Of a stretch of 64,000 nucleotides of DNA, positions 35,074 to 44,352 are shown in pieces. Under the pieces are notes generated by a model, which was not told the origin of the DNA, searched no databases, and saw only the letters and a program-made list of their open reading frames with translations. This DNA is from Nocardioides sp. zg-1308 (GTDB taxonomy: Bacteria; Actinomycetota; Actinomycetes; Propionibacteriales; Nocardioidaceae), in NCBI RefSeq assembly GCF_013155375.1, contig NZ_JABJQY010000002.1:1984001-2048000 (forward strand), in the 5' to 3' direction. The position numbers were made by a program, and so were the translations under genes. Positions within the stretch are counted from its first letter, which is position 1; each line of letters opens with the position of its first letter.

Positions 35074-35140
35074 GGGCGGGTCGGGCGCGCCGTCACCCAG
35101 CCTCCACCCAGCCGTCGGTCAGCCGTCCCTCAGCCGGCCG

Positions 35141-36292
35141 TCACGTGAAGGCGCTGATCCCGGTCTCGGCCCGCCCGATGAGGAGCTTCTGGATCTGCGA
35201 CGTGCCCTCGTAGAGGGTCATCACCCGGGCGTCACGGAGGTACTTCGCGACGGGGAAGTCGTCGACGTACCCGGCGCCGCCGTGCACCTGGATGGCGTTG
35301 TTGGCTGCGCGGACGGCGGCCTCCGAGGCGAAGAGCTTGGCCTTGGACGCGGCCGTGCCGTGGGGCTCGCCCCGGTCGATGAGGTCGGCGCAGCGCCAGG
35401 CGAGCAGCCGCGCGGCGTCGGCGTCGACCGACATGTCGGCGATGAGGTCCTGCACGAGCTGGAACGACGCGATCGGCTTTCCGAACTGCGTGCGCTCCGT
35501 CGCGTAGGCGACCGAGGCCTCGAGGCAGCCCTGCACGATCCCGACGCAGCCGGACGCCACGGCGAGCCGGCCCTTGTCGAGGGTGCCCATCGCGATCCTG
35601 AAGCCCTGCCCGACCTCGCCCAGGACGGCCGAGCCGGGGACGCGTACGTCGTCGAGGAACAGCTCGGCGGTCGCCTGGCCGCGCAGGCCGAGCTTGCCGG
35701 TGATCTCGCGGGCGGTGAAGCCCGGGGTGTCGGTCGGCACGAGGAAGGCGGTCACGCCGCGCGGACCGTCGTCGCTGGTGCGCGCGAAGACGAGAGCCAG
35801 GTCGGCCCAGGTGCCGTTGGTGATGAACAGCTTCTGCCCGTGGATGACCCAGTCGGACCCGTCGCGGGTCGCGCGCGAGGTGAGGTTGCCGGCGTCCGAG
35901 CCGGTGCCGGGCTCGGTGAGGCCGAAGCAGCCGAGCCGGGTCGCGGCGGCGAGCTGCGGCAGCCACTCCTGCTTCTGCTCCTCGGTGCCGTGGGCGAGGA
36001 TCGACTTGCCGACCAGCCCGCTGCTCACCGACACGATGCCGCGCAGGGCGGAGTCGGCGCGGCCCAGCTCCTCCATGGCCAGCGCGTAGGTGACGTAGTC
36101 GCCGCCCACGCCGCCGTGCTCCTCGGGGATGGTCAGGCCGAAGAAGCCGAGCTCGGCCATCTTCGCGACGATGGCCAGGTCGACGGACTCGTCGCGGTCC
36201 CACTGCATGCGGTGCGGGACCGCCTCCCGCTCGAGGAAGTCGCGGGCCAGGTCGCGGAACGCCCGCTGGTCCTCGGTGAGGGAGAGGTCCAT
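35141..36292 (-). CDS. Acyl-CoA dehydrogenase (catalytic glutamate present)
   Basis: 383 residues, full-length ACAD. The start SLTEDQRAFRDLARDFLE, the FAD/substrate motif CFGLTEPGTGSDAG, NGQ-like GQKLFITNGTWADLAL, and the catalytic base in LYEGTSQIQ (about E362), as in short/medium-chain ACADs. It oxidises acyl-CoA to enoyl-CoA and passes electrons to ETF. It is the third gene of the operon; its ATG shares a base with the stop of the gene before it. Confidence 0.93.
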   Translation of the reverse strand: MDLSLTEDQRAFRDLARDFLEREAVPHRMQWDRDESVDLAIVAKMAELGFFGLTIPEEHGGVGGDYVTYALAMEELGRADSALRGIVSVSSGLVGKSILAHGTEEQKQEWLPQLAAATRLGCFGLTEPGTGSDAGNLTSRATRDGSDWVIHGQKLFITNGTWADLALVFARTSDDGPRGVTAFLVPTDTPGFTAREITGKLGLRGQATAELFLDDVRVPGSAVLGEVGQGFRIAMGTLDKGRLAVASGCVGIVQGCLEASVAYATERTQFGKPIASFQLVQDLIADMSVDADAARLLAWRCADLIDRGEPHGTAASKAKLFASEAAVRAANNAIQVHGGAGYVDDFPVAKYLRDARVMTLYEGTSQIQKLLIGRAETGISAFT

Positions 36293-37431
36293 CAGACGGC
36301 TTCGACCAGCTCGTGGTCGTCGACCCGCCCGGCGAGCCGGGACAGGTGGTGGGTGTGGTTGCCCAGCCACTGCTCGAGGACGGTCAGGTGCGCGGTGCCG
36401 ACCCCGACGGCGTACTCCGCCGTCATGCCGATCCCGCCGTGGAGCTGGATCGCCTCCTGGCCGATGTGGCGGGCCGCGCGCGAGACGTGGAGGCCGACGC
36501 GGTCGGCGGCGACCGCCACCGCGGCCGGGTCGCCGCCGGCGATGGTCATCGTCGCCCAGTCGACCATGCTGTGCGCCAGCTCGAGCGAGACGTACATGTC
36601 GGCGGCGCGGAAGGTGAGCGCCTGGAACGTGTTGAGGGTGACCCCGAACTGCTTGCGCGACCTCAGGTAGTCGGTCGTCGCGCGCACCTGGCTCTGCATC
36701 ACGCCGAGCGCCTGGTTGGCCCCCATGATCCGGGTGAGGTCGCTGATCGTGGCGACGCTGGGGGAGAGGTCGCGGCCCGGCTCGCCGAGCGGGGTCGCGG
36801 CGCTGCCGTCGAAGGTGATGCTCGCCGCCCGGGTGAGGTCGGCGGCTGCGTAGCCGGTCCGCGTGACGGCTGCGGCATCCACGAGGAACACGCCCGTGCC
36901 CCCGTCGTCGGGCAGCGCGGCGGTCACCACGAGGACGTCGGCCGCCTCGCCGCCCATCACCGGGTCGGCCACGCCGTCGAGGGCCCAGACGTCGCCGGAG
37001 ACGGTGGCTCGTACGCCGTCCGCCCGCGAGGTCCAGCGCGCGCCGGGCGAGGTGTCGGCGGCGGCGAGGACGAGCTCGCCGGCGCTCAGCCGGCCCAGCA
37101 GGTCGGCCTTCTGCTCGGGGGAGCCGACGGCCGCGACGAGCCCTCCGGCGTGCACCACGCCGGAGAGGTAGGGCTGGGGTGCCAGCACCCGCCCGAGCTC
37201 CCGGCACACGACCCCGATCTCGACCGGGCCTGCGCCGACACCGCCGTCGTCCTCGCTGAAGGGCAGCCCGAGGACGCCCATCTCGGCGAGCCGGTCCCAG
37301 AGCGCGCGGTCGAACCCGGGGTCCTCGGCCACGGCGCGACGCCGCGCCTCGTGGTCGGCGTACGCCGTCGCGAGCAGGCCGCGGACGGCGTCGCGGAGGG
37401 CGAGCTGCTCGTCGTCGTAGGTGAAGTCCAT
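36292..37431 (-). CDS. Acyl-CoA dehydrogenase-like subunit, divergent
   Basis: 379 residues. FTYDDEQLALRDAVRGLLA and LRSRKQFGVTLNTFQALTF, LHGGIGMTAEYAVG keep the ACAD fold, but the FAD-binding EPGTGSD stretch is replaced (AADTSPGARWTSRA) and no YEGT-type glutamate is seen. Such divergent chains pair with a neighbour to form heteromeric ACADs in actinobacterial side-chain and steroid degradation. Its partner would be the gene just upstream (37443-38594). The ATG at 37431 is preferred to an upstream start adding five residues. Confidence 0.85.
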   Translation of the reverse strand: MDFTYDDEQLALRDAVRGLLATAYADHEARRRAVAEDPGFDRALWDRLAEMGVLGLPFSEDDGGVGAGPVEIGVVCRELGRVLAPQPYLSGVVHAGGLVAAVGSPEQKADLLGRLSAGELVLAAADTSPGARWTSRADGVRATVSGDVWALDGVADPVMGGEAADVLVVTAALPDDGGTGVFLVDAAAVTRTGYAAADLTRAASITFDGSAATPLGEPGRDLSPSVATISDLTRIMGANQALGVMQSQVRATTDYLRSRKQFGVTLNTFQALTFRAADMYVSLELAHSMVDWATMTIAGGDPAAVAVAADRVGLHVSRAARHIGQEAIQLHGGIGMTAEYAVGVGTAHLTVLEQWLGNHTHHLSRLAGRVDDHELVEAV

Positions 37432-37442
37432 GTCGGTTCCCC

Positions 37443-38594
37443 TCACAGTCCCAGGATCGTGCGGCTGATGATCTGGCGCTGGATCTCGTTGGACCCGCCG
37501 TAGATCGACGCCTTGCGGAGGTTGAGGTAGGTCGGTGCCGTGCGTCGGGCCCAGCCCTCCTGCGGCGAGTCCTCGCCGGCTCGAGCGGCGAGCGAGGCCG
37601 GGCCGGCGAGGTCGAGGGCGAGCTCGCTGACGGCCTGCTGCAGCTCGGTGCCGCGCAGCTTGAGGACGGAGGAGGCGGGGTGCGGCTCACCGCCCGCCGA
37701 GTGGGCGACGACCCGCAGGGCGGTGAGCTCGAGGGCGAGCAGCTCGTTCTCGAGGTCGGCGACGCGGGCCCGCACCAGCGGGTCGCGCAGCTGGTCGGCG
37801 GCGGTGGCCTTGAGCGTCGCCAGCGCCCGCTTCGTCGCGCCCACCGGCGCGACGCCGACGCGCTCGTTGCCGAGGAGGAACTTCGCGATCGTCCAGCCGC
37901 CGTTGAGGTCGCCCACGAGGAGGTCGCCCGGGACGCGGACGTCGGTGAACCACACCTCGTTGACCTCGTGGCCGCCGTCGATCAGCTCGATGGGCCGGAC
38001 CTCGACGCCGGGGGTGGTCATGTCGATGAGCAGCATGGAGATGCCGGCCTGCTTCTTCACCTCGGGGTCGGTGCGCACGAGGGTGAAGATCCAGTCGCCG
38101 AACTGGCCGAGCGTGGTCCAGGTCTTCTGGCCGTTGACGACCCAGTCGTCGCCGTCGCGCACGGCGGTCGTGCGCAGGCTGGCCAGGTCGGAGCCCGCGT
38201 CGGGCTCCGAGAAGCCCTGCGACCACCAGATGTCGAGGTTGGCGGTGGGGGGCAGGAAGCGCTGCTTCTGCTCCTCGGTGCCGAAGTGTGCGATGACCGG
38301 GCCGATCATCGAGGCGTTGAAGGCCAACGGGATCGGCACGCCGGCGCGCTGCATCTCCTCGTGCCACAGGTGGCGCTGGAGGTCCGTCCAGTCCTGCCCG
38401 CCCCACTCCACCGGCCAGTGCGGCACCGCGAGCCCCTCCGCGTTGAGCACCTGCTGGGTCTCCACGATCTGGTCCCGCGTGAGGTGGCGCCCCTCCAGGA
38501 CGGTGTCGCGGATCTCCTGCGGGACCTTCGTGGTGAAGAACTCCCGCATCCGGTCGCGGAACTCCGCGTCGGTGGGGCTCAGCTCGAGCTGCAT
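37443..38594 (-). CDS. Acyl-CoA dehydrogenase, FadE heteromer-type subunit
   Basis: 383 residues. GFSEPDAGSDLASLRTTA binds FAD and substrate, and NGQKTWTTLGQFGDWIFTLVRT is typical of the larger-substrate FadE group. At the usual C-terminal base position it reads IYGGSNEIQRQI, with glycine in place of glutamate. It is first in a three-gene operon (starts 38594, 37431, 36292). Together they look like a beta-oxidation module for unusual acyl-CoAs; the substrate is not known. Confidence 0.9.
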   Translation of the reverse strand: MQLELSPTDAEFRDRMREFFTTKVPQEIRDTVLEGRHLTRDQIVETQQVLNAEGLAVPHWPVEWGGQDWTDLQRHLWHEEMQRAGVPIPLAFNASMIGPVIAHFGTEEQKQRFLPPTANLDIWWSQGFSEPDAGSDLASLRTTAVRDGDDWVVNGQKTWTTLGQFGDWIFTLVRTDPEVKKQAGISMLLIDMTTPGVEVRPIELIDGGHEVNEVWFTDVRVPGDLLVGDLNGGWTIAKFLLGNERVGVAPVGATKRALATLKATAADQLRDPLVRARVADLENELLALELTALRVVAHSAGGEPHPASSVLKLRGTELQQAVSELALDLAGPASLAARAGEDSPQEGWARRTAPTYLNLRKASIYGGSNEIQRQIISRTILGL

Positions 38595-38607
38595 GTGACT
38601 CCTCGGG

Positions 38608-38631
38608 ACGGGGACGACGACGGGGACGACG
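38608..38631. repeat. Two 12-bp tandem repeats in the ACAD operon leader
   Basis: ACGGGGACGACG occurs twice in tandem (38608-38619 and 38620-38631) just upstream of the GGAG box and ATG of the acyl-CoA dehydrogenase gene. A third, degenerate start follows. Confidence 0.7.
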
Positions 38632-38650
38632 ACGGCGGAGGGACGCCGAA

Positions 38651-38681
38651 GGCCGGCCGCACCATCATGGCGCGGCCGGCC
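38651..38681 (-). terminator. Hairpin downstream of the HtrA-like gene
   Basis: GGCCGGCCGC (38651-38660) and GCGGCCGGCC (38672-38681) form a perfect 10-bp stem with an 11-base loop, 36 bases after the protease stop. It probably separates that gene from the ACAD operon on the same strand. Confidence 0.65.
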
Positions 38682-38716
38682 TGACGAGGCGACGGTGGTG
38701 TCGAAGGTTTGGGCGC

Positions 38717-39934
38717 TCAGCCACCCGTCGCGTCGCTGTCGAGGGTCACGGTGGCGTCCTGCGACTCGCCGTCACGGGTCCAGGTGACCTCCACCTCGTC
38801 ACCGGGGCGGTAGGACCGGATGGTCGCGACGAGGGAGTCGGCGCCGGTGATGCGCTGGCCGTCGATCGAGGTGATCACGTCGCCGGCCTCGATCCCGGCC
38901 TCCTCGGCCGTCGAGCCGGCGCTGACCTCGCGGATGACCGCGCCGGCCTCGTCGCCGGTCTCCGCGTCGCCGACCTGGATGCCGAGGCGGGCGTGGGTCG
39001 GGGTCTCGCCGGCGGCCATCTGGTCGACGATCGGCATGACCTCGTCGATGGGGATGGCGAAGCCGAGGCCGATCGAGCCGGACTGGGCCTCGCCGTAGGG
39101 CGAGCCCGACGCGGCGGTGCGGATGGAGGAGTTGATGCCCACGACCGCGCCGGTCATGTCGACGAGCGGGCCGCCGGAGTTGCCCGGGTTGATCGCCGCG
39201 TCGGTCTGGACGGCGGGGTAGGTCGTGGAGTTGCCCTGGTCGTCGGAGCCGACGTTGACCGGACGGTCGAGCGCGCTGACGATGCCGCTCGTCACGGTGG
39301 CGTCGAGGCCGAAGGGCGAGCCGATCGCGACGACGCCCTCGCCGACCCCGAGGTCGGCCGACCTGCCGATGGTCGCGGGGGTCAGGTCGGTGACGCCCGA
39401 GGCCTTGATGACGGCGGTGTCGGTGAGCGGGTCGGTGCCGAGGATCTCGGCGTCCGCGCTCGTGCCGTCGTCGAAGGAGACCCGCAGCGAGCCGCCCTCC
39501 TCGGCACCCTCGACCACGTGGTTGTTGGTGAGGATCGTGCCGTCGGCGGTGAGGACGATGCCGGAGCCGGACGCGCCGCCCTCGGCGGTGGCGACGTCGA
39601 TCTTCACCACGCTCGGCAGCACCTTCTGCGCGACCGACTCGACCGAGCCGTCCGCGGCCGGGGCCTGCGACTGGTCCGCGACGGGCGAGGTGGACACCTG
39701 GTCGTCCCGGGCCGGGGTGGACGTCTCGTCCTGGGTCGCGTCCCACAGGGCGGCACCGCCGATGCCGGCGCCACCGCCGACGAGGAGCGAGGTCGCGAGG
39801 ACCGCGGCAGCCAGGCCCGTACGCCGGCGGCGCGGGGGCTGCTCGGGCCGGTAGGCGGACCCGGGTGCGGGCTGCTCCGTCCCGCGGGGCTGGTACGGGT
39901 CGTCGGAGGCGTAGGGGGGTGGTGTCGAGCTCAT
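38717..39934 (-). CDS. HtrA/DegP-like serine protease with PDZ domain
   Basis: 405 residues. A proline-rich cytoplasmic N-terminus, one membrane segment (about 40-62), then an extracytoplasmic trypsin-like domain with H139 (TNNHVVEG), D172 (DPLTDTAVIK) and S253 (NPGNSGGPL), followed by one PDZ domain (about 310-395, VSAGSTAEEAGIEAGDVITS). It is the layout of actinobacterial HtrA/PepD proteins, which degrade misfolded envelope proteins under stress. CACAGT lies 6 bases before the ATG. Confidence 0.93.
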   Translation of the reverse strand: MSSTPPPYASDDPYQPRGTEQPAPGSAYRPEQPPRRRRTGLAAAVLATSLLVGGGAGIGGAALWDATQDETSTPARDDQVSTSPVADQSQAPAADGSVESVAQKVLPSVVKIDVATAEGGASGSGIVLTADGTILTNNHVVEGAEEGGSLRVSFDDGTSADAEILGTDPLTDTAVIKASGVTDLTPATIGRSADLGVGEGVVAIGSPFGLDATVTSGIVSALDRPVNVGSDDQGNSTTYPAVQTDAAINPGNSGGPLVDMTGAVVGINSSIRTAASGSPYGEAQSGSIGLGFAIPIDEVMPIVDQMAAGETPTHARLGIQVGDAETGDEAGAVIREVSAGSTAEEAGIEAGDVITSIDGQRITGADSLVATIRSYRPGDEVEVTWTRDGESQDATVTLDSDATGG

Positions 39935-39999
39935 GCGTCCACTGTGCCCCGCGTCCCTGTGGCCATGCTGAGAGACCGCTGGGAAGGCGCCGAGACCTG

Positions 40000-40515
40000 T
40001 CAGCGGGGCAGGTCGGGCAGCGCCATCCACTCCGCCCACGACAGGTCGCGGCCGACGTAGCGGGGGCGCTCGAGGGGCCAGTCCTCGGCGATCCAGCGTG
40101 GGACGAGCTCGTCGAGGGCGTGCTCGAGCTCGGTGCCGACGCACTCGTCCACGACCCACCAGGAGATCTCCGCGTCGGCTCCCGGCTTCTCGGGCGGGTC
40201 GATGTAGACGCAGCCGAGCAGCGCCGTCTCGTCGGTGTCGAGCAGGGCGTAGTTGAAGGACTCGTGAGTCTCCATCTCCGCGGCGTGGCGGGCCAGGTCG
40301 GCCCGGTCGGCCTCGTGCGACATGTCGGCCGGCGGCCACCCCCACGCCGCGCCGTAGATGCTCCACAGCCGCTCGCGCGAGCCCATCACCGCCACCATGT
40401 CGAGGTCGGTGTCCTCCGCCCGGATCGGGCGCAGGTGATGCCCGAAGGGCACCTCCACCCGGGTCGGGTGCACGAAGTCGTCGGGCAGCCAGGGTGCGGG
40501 GTCGGGGCTGGTCAT
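40000..40515 (-). CDS. GNAT-family N-acetyltransferase
   Basis: 171 residues. FGHHLRPIRAEDTDLDM at the start and ALLGCVYIDPPEKPGADAEISWWV are GNAT-type strands. The acetyl-CoA loop is atypical (CVGTELEHALDELV, no Q/RxxGxG/A), so acetyltransferase activity is uncertain. It lies 20 bases downstream of a sigma-factor gene on the same strand and may be co-transcribed. Confidence 0.65.
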   Translation of the reverse strand: MTSPDPAPWLPDDFVHPTRVEVPFGHHLRPIRAEDTDLDMVAVMGSRERLWSIYGAAWGWPPADMSHEADRADLARHAAEMETHESFNYALLDTDETALLGCVYIDPPEKPGADAEISWWVVDECVGTELEHALDELVPRWIAEDWPLERPRYVGRDLSWAEWMALPDLPR

Positions 40516-40535
40516 GGTCGATCCTCTCAGGGTGG

Positions 40536-41051
40536 TCAGCCGGCGAGCGCCTGGTCGGCGACGCGGCGGAGCGCGGCTAGGCCGCGGCTGGTGTTGGACT
40601 TCACGGTGCCGGTGGAGCAGCCGAGGACGGCGGCGGTCTCGGCGATGCTGAGCTCCTCGTAGAAGCGCAGCGCCACCGCGGAGCGCTGCCGGCCGGGGAG
40701 GGCGAGGACGAGACCCCAGACCTCCGGTGTGCGGCGCTCGTCGGGCCGCCAGGTCTCGGGTACCGAAGCGGTCGTGACCTCGCGGCGGCACGGCCGGCGC
40801 AGCGCCGAGACGTGCTGGCGGGTGATGGTGCGGCGGACGTAGGCGTCGGCCGCTGCGCGGTCGCGGAGCCCCGCCCAGTGCGGCAGGACCCTGAGCAGCG
40901 ACTCCTGCAGCAGGTCCTCGGCGCTGTGCGGGTCCCCGGCCACGGCCCGGGCCCAGCGGAGGAGCACCGGCCTGCGCTCGGCGACGTACGCCGCGAAGTC
41001 GGCCCACGTGTCCGCGTCCGCGCCGGCCCCCACCTGCTCCTCCGCGGGCAC
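40536..41051 (-). CDS. ECF RNA polymerase sigma factor
   Basis: 171 residues with region 2 (about 25-85, DPHSAEDLLQESLLRVLPHW) and region 4 (about 110-165, LPGRQRSAVALRFYEELSIA and ETAAVLGCSTGTVKSNTSRG), the two-domain ECF layout. It resembles the SigE-family group of actinobacteria, which often lack a cognate anti-sigma factor. None is recognised here, although the upstream gene encodes a membrane protein one base away. The GTG start is at 41051. Confidence 0.9.
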   Translation of the reverse strand: MPAEEQVGAGADADTWADFAAYVAERRPVLLRWARAVAGDPHSAEDLLQESLLRVLPHWAGLRDRAAADAYVRRTITRQHVSALRRPCRREVTTASVPETWRPDERRTPEVWGLVLALPGRQRSAVALRFYEELSIAETAAVLGCSTGTVKSNTSRGLAALRRVADQALAG

Positions 41052-41052
41052 G

Positions 41053-41763
41053 TCAGGCCTCGCGGGCGGTGCGGAGCAGGCCGAGCGAGACCACGAGCAG
41101 CCAGACCGGCCCCGTCATGCCCGCCATGTACTGGGCGGGGCTCACCAGGAAGACGGCGGTGAGCCCGCCGAGCACGACGCTGACCCACCCGATCCAGCGC
41201 GGGTACGCGCCCTGCCGGAACGTCGCGGCCGCCACGGCGAGCCCGGTGAGGCCGGCGGCTCCCCACAGCCACGGCACGGTGCCGACCCAGTGCCCGAAGA
41301 AGGCGACGGTCTCGGGCACGAACGCGTCGTCCGGAGCGGCGAACGCGAAGGCGAACTCCGTCGTCAGGCCCGCGCCCATCAGCTGTGCGACCGCGACGAG
41401 GACCAGGCCGATGGCGGCCACGCCCGGCACCAGGCTGTCGGGGCCGGTGCGGTGGCGGAGCTGGCGGTGGAGCCCCGCGGTGAAGACCACGAGCAGCGCG
41501 CAGGACAGCATCGTCGCGGTGTGGAAGACCAGGACCTGCGCCACCTGGTTCGACATGGCCTCGGCGATCGCGTCGGCGTCACCGCTGGTCGCGGGGTCGT
41601 AGACGGCGTCGACGAGGCTGCTGGCGACCATCGAGACGATGCCCGCGGCTCCGGCGCCGACCCCGGCGAGCACCCACCCCCTGCCGCGCGGCCGGGTGGG
41701 TGAGCCGGTGCCGGGATCGTGGCGCGATCCGGACCGGGCGGACGGGTCGAGGGTGGTGCTCAT
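41053..41763 (-). CDS. Six-helix membrane protein of unknown function
   Basis: 236 residues. A disordered N-terminus is followed by six hydrophobic segments, for example GWVLAGVGAGAAGIVSMVAS, VLVFHTATMLSCALLVVFTA, LVPGVAAIGLVLVAVAQLMG and WIGWVSVVLGGLTAVFLV. No enzyme or transporter motif is seen. The stop lies one base from the sigma-factor start on the same strand, so it could bear on sigma control, although it lacks an anti-sigma zinc motif. The ATG at 41763 is preceded by AGGAG. Confidence 0.65.
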   Translation of the reverse strand: MSTTLDPSARSGSRHDPGTGSPTRPRGRGWVLAGVGAGAAGIVSMVASSLVDAVYDPATSGDADAIAEAMSNQVAQVLVFHTATMLSCALLVVFTAGLHRQLRHRTGPDSLVPGVAAIGLVLVAVAQLMGAGLTTEFAFAFAAPDDAFVPETVAFFGHWVGTVPWLWGAAGLTGLAVAAATFRQGAYPRWIGWVSVVLGGLTAVFLVSPAQYMAGMTGPVWLLVVSLGLLRTAREA

Positions 41764-41916
41764 GGCGGCTCCTGGGTGAGGCGGCACGGTGGTGTGCCGT
41801 GGCAGCACCCTGCGCCGCGCGGGACGGTCGGGACCACGGACAGCGGCAGCTGTACGAGAGGTGTACGGGTGCCGGCCGGGTCAGGCAGCGGGCAGGCGGG
41901 CGGACAGGCAGGCGGG

Positions 41917-44250
41917 TCAGCCGGCCCGGTCGGGCAGCCGGGCTCCGGCGGCGGGGTCGCGCAGCATCGCGGCGGCGGTGGCCGGCGCCAGCCCGCGGCC
42001 GGTGTCGAGCGCGTCGTCGTAGCGGTCCGGACCCAGGTGGGCGCGCGCGTCGTCCGCGGCGGCGGTGATGGTCGCCGGGTCGGGGCGGTAGTAGCCGTAG
42101 CCGTGCGAGCCCTGCGCCTCCCGGATGGCCTGGGCCGCGCCGAGCAGCAGCGGGACGCGCGCGTGCTGGCCCGAGGCCGCGGCCAGGACCGCGCCGGCGT
42201 CGAGCAGGTAGGCGAGATTGGCCTGGTCGCCCGTCTCGAGTGACAGCGCCGTGCCCTCCTCGAGGTGCCGGCGGGCGGCCGCGTGGTCGCCGCGGGCGAG
42301 CTCGACCTGGAAGAGGTTGTAGAGCGCGATATAGGACGTCAGCCGGTCCTCGCGCCGCCGCGCCGAGGCGAGCCCCTCGCCGATGAGCCGCACGGCCTCG
42401 TCGGGGTCCTCCCGCAGCAGCGCCACGGTGCCCAGCCAGATGTGCCCCAGCGCCCAGGTCCACTCGACCGGCGGCCCGCCGGCCTCCGCGTGGACGATCG
42501 CCTCGTCGAAGAGGCGCTGCGCCCGCGGGAGGTCGCCCGCCATCAGTGCGACGAGGCCCTCGCCCGCCACGGCGTTGGACAGGATGTCCGGACTGCCGCC
42601 GGCGTGCTGGTGCGCGACGCCCCACCACCCGGCAGCGGTCGGCACGTCGTCCATCGCGAAGGCCATCGTGGCGGCGCCGAGGGCCGCCCGAGCACGGACC
42701 TGCGCCTCGAGCGAGTCGGCGTGCTCGAGGGCGCCCTCCGCGAAGCGGCGGCCGTGCTCGTGGTGCCCGCGCAGCCACCAGTAGAGCCACAGCTCCCACG
42801 CCATCCGGGCCGGCGTCTCGACGTCGCCGGCGGCGAGGGCCCGCTCGGCGGCCGCGGTCATGTTGGCGTGCTCGAGGTCGATGCGGGCGAGGGCTTCCAC
42901 CTGGCCACCGTCGCGGTAGCTCGCGCTGTGCTCGGTCGCGACGGCCAGGTAGTGGGCGGCGTGGGCGGCGGTGGCCCGCTCCCACTCGCCGGACTCCTGC
43001 AGCAGGTCGCGGGCGTACTGCGCGACCGGCTCGAGCAGTCGCAGCCGACCCGGACCGTCGGCCAGGACCAGCGAGTGCTCGACCAGCTCCTCGAGGCTCG
43101 TGGCCACCTCCGAGCGGTCGGTCCCGGCGCGCTGGGCGACCGCCTCGAGGTCGGCCAGGGTGGTGCCCCCCACGAAGACGCCCATCAGCCGGAGCAACCG
43201 TCGCCCGGGCTCGTCGAGCAGGCCGTGGCTCCAGTCGAGGGTGGCGCGCATGGTGCGCTGCCGCGGCGGCAGGTCGCGCGGTCCGGCCTCGAGGGCCGAG
43301 TCGAGGCGGTCGAGGAGGGAGGCGGGGTCGAGGAGCCGGGCGCGGGCCGCAGCGAGCTCCAGGGCCAGTGGCAGGCCGGCGAGCCGCTCGCAGGTCGCGG
43401 TCACCGCGTCCGCGTCCCCGGGGTCCGCACCCCACCCGGGCTTGACCCGCTGTGCCCGGTCGAGCAGCAGGCGCGCCGCGGGGGAGGGCGACCCGTCCGG
43501 CAGGTCCTCGACCTCCAGCGGCTCCACGGCGTACTCGGTCTCGCCCCGCACGCGCAGCGGTGCGCGGCTGGTCGCCAGCACCGTGAGGTCCGGCACCGCC
43601 GCGAGCAGCGCGGCCACGTCGGGGGCAGCGTCGAGGAGGTGCTCGACGTTGTCCAGCACCAGCAGCAGCTGCTGCCCGCGCAGGCGCTCGACGACGTCGT
43701 CGAGGACCGGGCGGCTCGGGTCGCGCGCCACGTCGACGGTGTCGGCGACGGCCTGGAGCAGCTGCGCGGGCTCCCTCAGCGGCGCGAGCTCGACGAGGCG
43801 TACGCCGTCGACGTACCGCGCGCGCACCGCGGTCCCGACCGCCAGGGACAACCGCGTCTTGCCGACGCCGCCGGGGCCGCTCAGGGTGACCAGCCGGCTG
43901 GTCCGCACGAGGTCCGTCACCCGGCGGACGTCGTCGTCGCGGCCGATGAGCGGGGTCGCGGGGACCGGCAGGTCACGCGGCCCCGGCCCGGGCGTGGAGG
44001 CCGCCGCTCGCGGCGACCTCGCCGGGACCGCGGCGAGGAGGCCGGCCCGGCCCTCCTCGCTGAGCCCGAGCGCCGCGGCCAGCGAGCGGAGCGTGTGCGG
44101 GTACGGGCGCGTGCGGGTGCCTCGCTCGAGGGCGCTGATGGCGTGCGGGCTGAGCCCCGCGCGCTCGGCGAGCTCCTCCTGCGAGAGCCCCGCGTCCTCG
44201 CGGAGCGCGCGCAGCAGGGGACCCAGCGTGCTCGCCCCACGTGTCCCCAC
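41917..44250 (-). CDS. XRE-STAND (NB-ARC) transcriptional regulator with TPR-like repeats
   Basis: 777 residues. An XRE-type HTH (about 9-65, GPLLRALREDAGLSQEELAE), then an NB-ARC-type ATPase with P-loop GPGGVGKT (125-132), sensor/Walker B LLLVLDNVEHLLD and GLPLALELAAARARLL, then TPR-like helical repeats to the end. STAND proteins oligomerise on ligand binding and act as ATP-driven switches. The GTG at 44250 with GGAGG close upstream is preferred to an ATG at 44304. It is divergent from the pullulanase gene (102-base gap), a likely target. The 153-base gap 41764-41916 holds only G-rich repeats. Confidence 0.85.
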   Translation of the reverse strand: MGTRGASTLGPLLRALREDAGLSQEELAERAGLSPHAISALERGTRTRPYPHTLRSLAAALGLSEEGRAGLLAAVPARSPRAAASTPGPGPRDLPVPATPLIGRDDDVRRVTDLVRTSRLVTLSGPGGVGKTRLSLAVGTAVRARYVDGVRLVELAPLREPAQLLQAVADTVDVARDPSRPVLDDVVERLRGQQLLLVLDNVEHLLDAAPDVAALLAAVPDLTVLATSRAPLRVRGETEYAVEPLEVEDLPDGSPSPAARLLLDRAQRVKPGWGADPGDADAVTATCERLAGLPLALELAAARARLLDPASLLDRLDSALEAGPRDLPPRQRTMRATLDWSHGLLDEPGRRLLRLMGVFVGGTTLADLEAVAQRAGTDRSEVATSLEELVEHSLVLADGPGRLRLLEPVAQYARDLLQESGEWERATAAHAAHYLAVATEHSASYRDGGQVEALARIDLEHANMTAAAERALAAGDVETPARMAWELWLYWWLRGHHEHGRRFAEGALEHADSLEAQVRARAALGAATMAFAMDDVPTAAGWWGVAHQHAGGSPDILSNAVAGEGLVALMAGDLPRAQRLFDEAIVHAEAGGPPVEWTWALGHIWLGTVALLREDPDEAVRLIGEGLASARRREDRLTSYIALYNLFQVELARGDHAAARRHLEEGTALSLETGDQANLAYLLDAGAVLAAASGQHARVPLLLGAAQAIREAQGSHGYGYYRPDPATITAAADDARAHLGPDRYDDALDTGRGLAPATAAAMLRDPAAGARLPDRAG

Positions 44251-44352
44251 GACACCTCCACGGTCGACCTCGTCGCCGGAGTGTAGTGAGCACGGAGCCG
44301 TCACGTCGCCCCCCGGACCGCGGGGCGGGCCCGCTTCCCACGTCTGGGTCGG

